From Phycisphaerales bacterium (GTDB lineage: Bacteria; Planctomycetota; Phycisphaerae; Phycisphaerales; SM1A02), in assembly GCA_029268515.1 (NCBI GenBank), contig JAQWNP010000009.1, positions 1 to 45,815 of the forward strand: a stretch of DNA of 45,815 bases, in the 5' to 3' direction. How positions within the stretch are numbered: position 1 is the first letter of the stretch; each line of letters starts with the position of its first letter. Both the position numbers and the translations under genes were made by a program. The notes under the pieces were generated by a model. The model was not told where the DNA came from. It did not search any database and saw only the letters and a list, made by a program, of their open reading frames with translations. Below are positions 44,428-45,815 of this stretch, in pieces.

Positions 44428-45159
44428 TTAAGAGGCCTTTGTGATACACACAAAATCGTTAAACTCTTTGTATTCCATCTCGACCCACTGAGAAGGCAAC
44501 AGACGCACATCATGGCCCTCAGCAGCCATCGCCTTCATCACTGGCTCTACGTACGCCTGCCGTCGTGGAGGTTTATTGACAGACCAAGTCGGAAAAATTC
44601 GCACTTGATGGCTGACACGCACAAGCTCGCGTACAGCAGCGATATGAAAATCTAAATCAAATTCATCATGGCTCATCAGGCCACCTTGTTCCACGCTGGA
44701 ATAAACGAACAAGAGATGACCGCTTAACGAAAGGTCAAAAGCATTATCTTCAAAAGGCAGCGATGGCAGTGTGCCAGTGATGAACCGCTCCGGATATAAC
44801 CTAAAGGCTTTGATAAATAACTGGAGCGCTTTAAGCTTAAGTTTTTCATATGCATCGGCTTGCTTTTGATCCGCCGCAAGTTTCGGATCCTGCTGGAAAC
44901 TGATCATTGTCTCGGATATTTCCTTCAACCCCAATGCCTCTAATTTTTCGGGCGTTTGGCTGTAATTAGGATCGACAGCGACAATGTCCAAACCACGAGT
45001 GGCCCCCTCGATGACCATTGCGTCTGGGCCTCCTGGGCAGTCGAGGATGCGCTTGCCGCGCATCTCCTCTTCAGTAAGGCCGTACATACCCGTAGACTCC
45101 TCCCAGGTGCGGCCAAAAAACACAGTATGATCGAGGCTAAAAGGCATTGGCAATAGCAT
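44428..45159 (-). CDS. SAM-methyltransferase-like protein
   Basis: 243 aa. KRILDCPGGPDAMVIEG resembles a SAM-binding motif I, with IVAVDPNYSQ as the acidic strand end and LPFEDNAFDLSLSGHLLFVY as the post-motif region. The middle has a basic, helical insertion. Convergent with cutC, 17 bp between stops. The fold call is good; methyl transfer itself is inferred. Confidence 0.68.
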   Translation of the reverse strand: MLLPMPFSLDHTVFFGRTWEESTGMYGLTEEEMRGKRILDCPGGPDAMVIEGATRGLDIVAVDPNYSQTPEKLEALGLKEISETMISFQQDPKLAADQKQADAYEKLKLKALQLFIKAFRLYPERFITGTLPSLPFEDNAFDLSLSGHLLFVYSSVEQGGLMSHDEFDLDFHIAAVRELVRVSHQVRIFPTWSVNKPPRRQAYVEPVMKAMAAEGHDVRLLPSQWVEMEYKEFNDFVCITKAS

Positions 45160-45240
45160 ACAGAGCTTGGCACAAATTTATCCGATACGTGACCATCAAA
45201 CGCGGATGCGACCGTGCACGAATCAGCTACCCTTCACACA

Positions 45241-45815
45241 ATGCTCGTAATCATCGTATTAACCATGGCGATCTTTCTCTTAGCCACCCTTTATAGTTCG
45301 GTCGGCCATGCAGGCGCCTCCGGCTACCTGGCGGCCATGGCACTCATTACACAAATGCCACAGGAAGAAATGAAGGGCATTGCCCTGACCTTAAACATCT
45401 TTGTGGGCTGCATCGGCACTTGGCGTTTTGCTCGTGCTGGTCACTTCCATTGGCCTACCTTGTGGCCGTTTGCTGTCATCGCCGTACCACTGGCTTTTGT
45501 AGGCGGACTCTGGCAACTCCCTGATGCTGTCTTTCAGCCGCTCATCGGTGCGGTCCTTCTCTTTGCAGCCATCATGCTCCTTATTCGTGGCAATCGCCGT
45601 GAAGACAATCAGAATAAACCACGCATGCCACATCTATCGGTCGCCTTAACAACTGGTGGCATACTGGGGTTGATGGCGGGATTGACGGGCACTGGAGGTG
45701 GCATCTTTCTCTCGCCACTCTTGATTATCTGTGGGTGGGCAGGCCCAAAACGAACTGCGGCCATTTCGATTGTTTTTGTATTAGTCAACTCACTTGCTGG
45801 TCTTGGTGGCGTCAT
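45241..45815 (+). CDS. Sulfite exporter TauE/SafE-family permease (3' end cut by window edge)
   Basis: 191 codons are visible, open to the right edge. Hydrophobic segments and the family pattern YSSVGHAGASGYLAAM near the start and GLMAGLTGTGGGIFLSPLL in the second half identify TauE/SafE. These transporters export sulfite or related anions or sulfonates. An ATG at 45265 is an alternative start; no clear ribosome site is present at either. Confidence 0.85.
   Translation, partial: MLVIIVLTMAIFLLATLYSSVGHAGASGYLAAMALITQMPQEEMKGIALTLNIFVGCIGTWRFARAGHFHWPTLWPFAVIAVPLAFVGGLWQLPDAVFQPLIGAVLLFAAIMLLIRGNRREDNQNKPRMPHLSVALTTGGILGLMAGLTGTGGGIFLSPLLIICGWAGPKRTAAISIVFVLVNSLAGLGGV

Overview
This window looks like a stretch of chromosome from a planctomycete, most likely of the class Phycisphaerae. 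The main clues are a short secreted protein at 9879-10493 ending in a PAPGG / hydrophobic / RRRRR sorting tail, a very long secreted protease at the left edge ending in paired DFxxFLxxFGT dockerin-like repeats, an FG-GAP/ASPIC lipoprotein, a DUF1573-containing lipoprotein and many short divergent operons. Base composition is roughly balanced and there are two tRNA genes. No phage, insertion sequence or CRISPR array was seen. All family assignments come from reading the sequence and from memory, without any database search.

Layout. 1-5346 (all minus): a secreted metzincin protease, a doubtful short ORF, a GadC-like amino-acid antiporter and a class II glutamine amidotransferase. 5347-8577 is a gene-poor, decaying segment: an orphan methyltransferase lies between two copies of a ~250 bp repeat that carries a UUCG-capped hairpin, next to a gene fragment and an unrecognised 208-aa gene. 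8578-12157 (plus) holds two paralogous HTH + helical-repeat regulators with a PAPG-CTERM secreted protein between them. 12220-13741 (minus) is a compact pqiA-pqiB pair. 13.9-17.4 kb (plus) carries a formyltransferase-like gene whose start is unclear, an LplT-like MFS transporter, a cysteine desulfurase and tRNA-Lys. 17.7-20.2 kb (minus) holds two tandem YbfB/YjiJ-type MFS paralogues, followed by tRNA-Leu, a perfect terminator and recA.

21.9-31.4 kb is housekeeping and repair: anmK, UDP-glucuronate decarboxylase, an M32 carboxypeptidase, a FKBP-DUF1573-ankyrin lipoprotein, a MEMO-like protein, dtd and a family-4 uracil-DNA glycosylase. After the glycosylase lies a candidate small RNA gene with a strong terminator. 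31.7-36.5 kb contains a HEAT-repeat protein, a secreted polyesterase-like hydrolase and a DUF2617-like protein. Here a block made of the HEAT gene's 5' end and its upstream region is duplicated, and the second copy has decayed into a pseudogene. 36.5-45.8 kb carries a multi-pass membrane protein, superoxide dismutase, sulfotransferase, FG-GAP/ASPIC lipoprotein, GT4 glycosyltransferase, CutC, a methyltransferase-like protein and a TauE/SafE permease cut by the right edge.

Functional themes are envelope and surface biology (secreted protease, lipoproteins, PqiAB, AnmK, LplT-like, UXS, sulfotransferase, glycosyltransferase) and genome or proteome quality control (RecA, UDG, Dtd, SOD). The most interesting points are the regulator/secreted-protein cassette, the FKBP-DUF1573-ankyrin fusion, the two kinds of duplicated non-coding block, the candidate ncRNA, the uracil-DNA glycosylase that lacks one iron-sulfur ligand, and RecA with a lysine-rich N-terminal extension.
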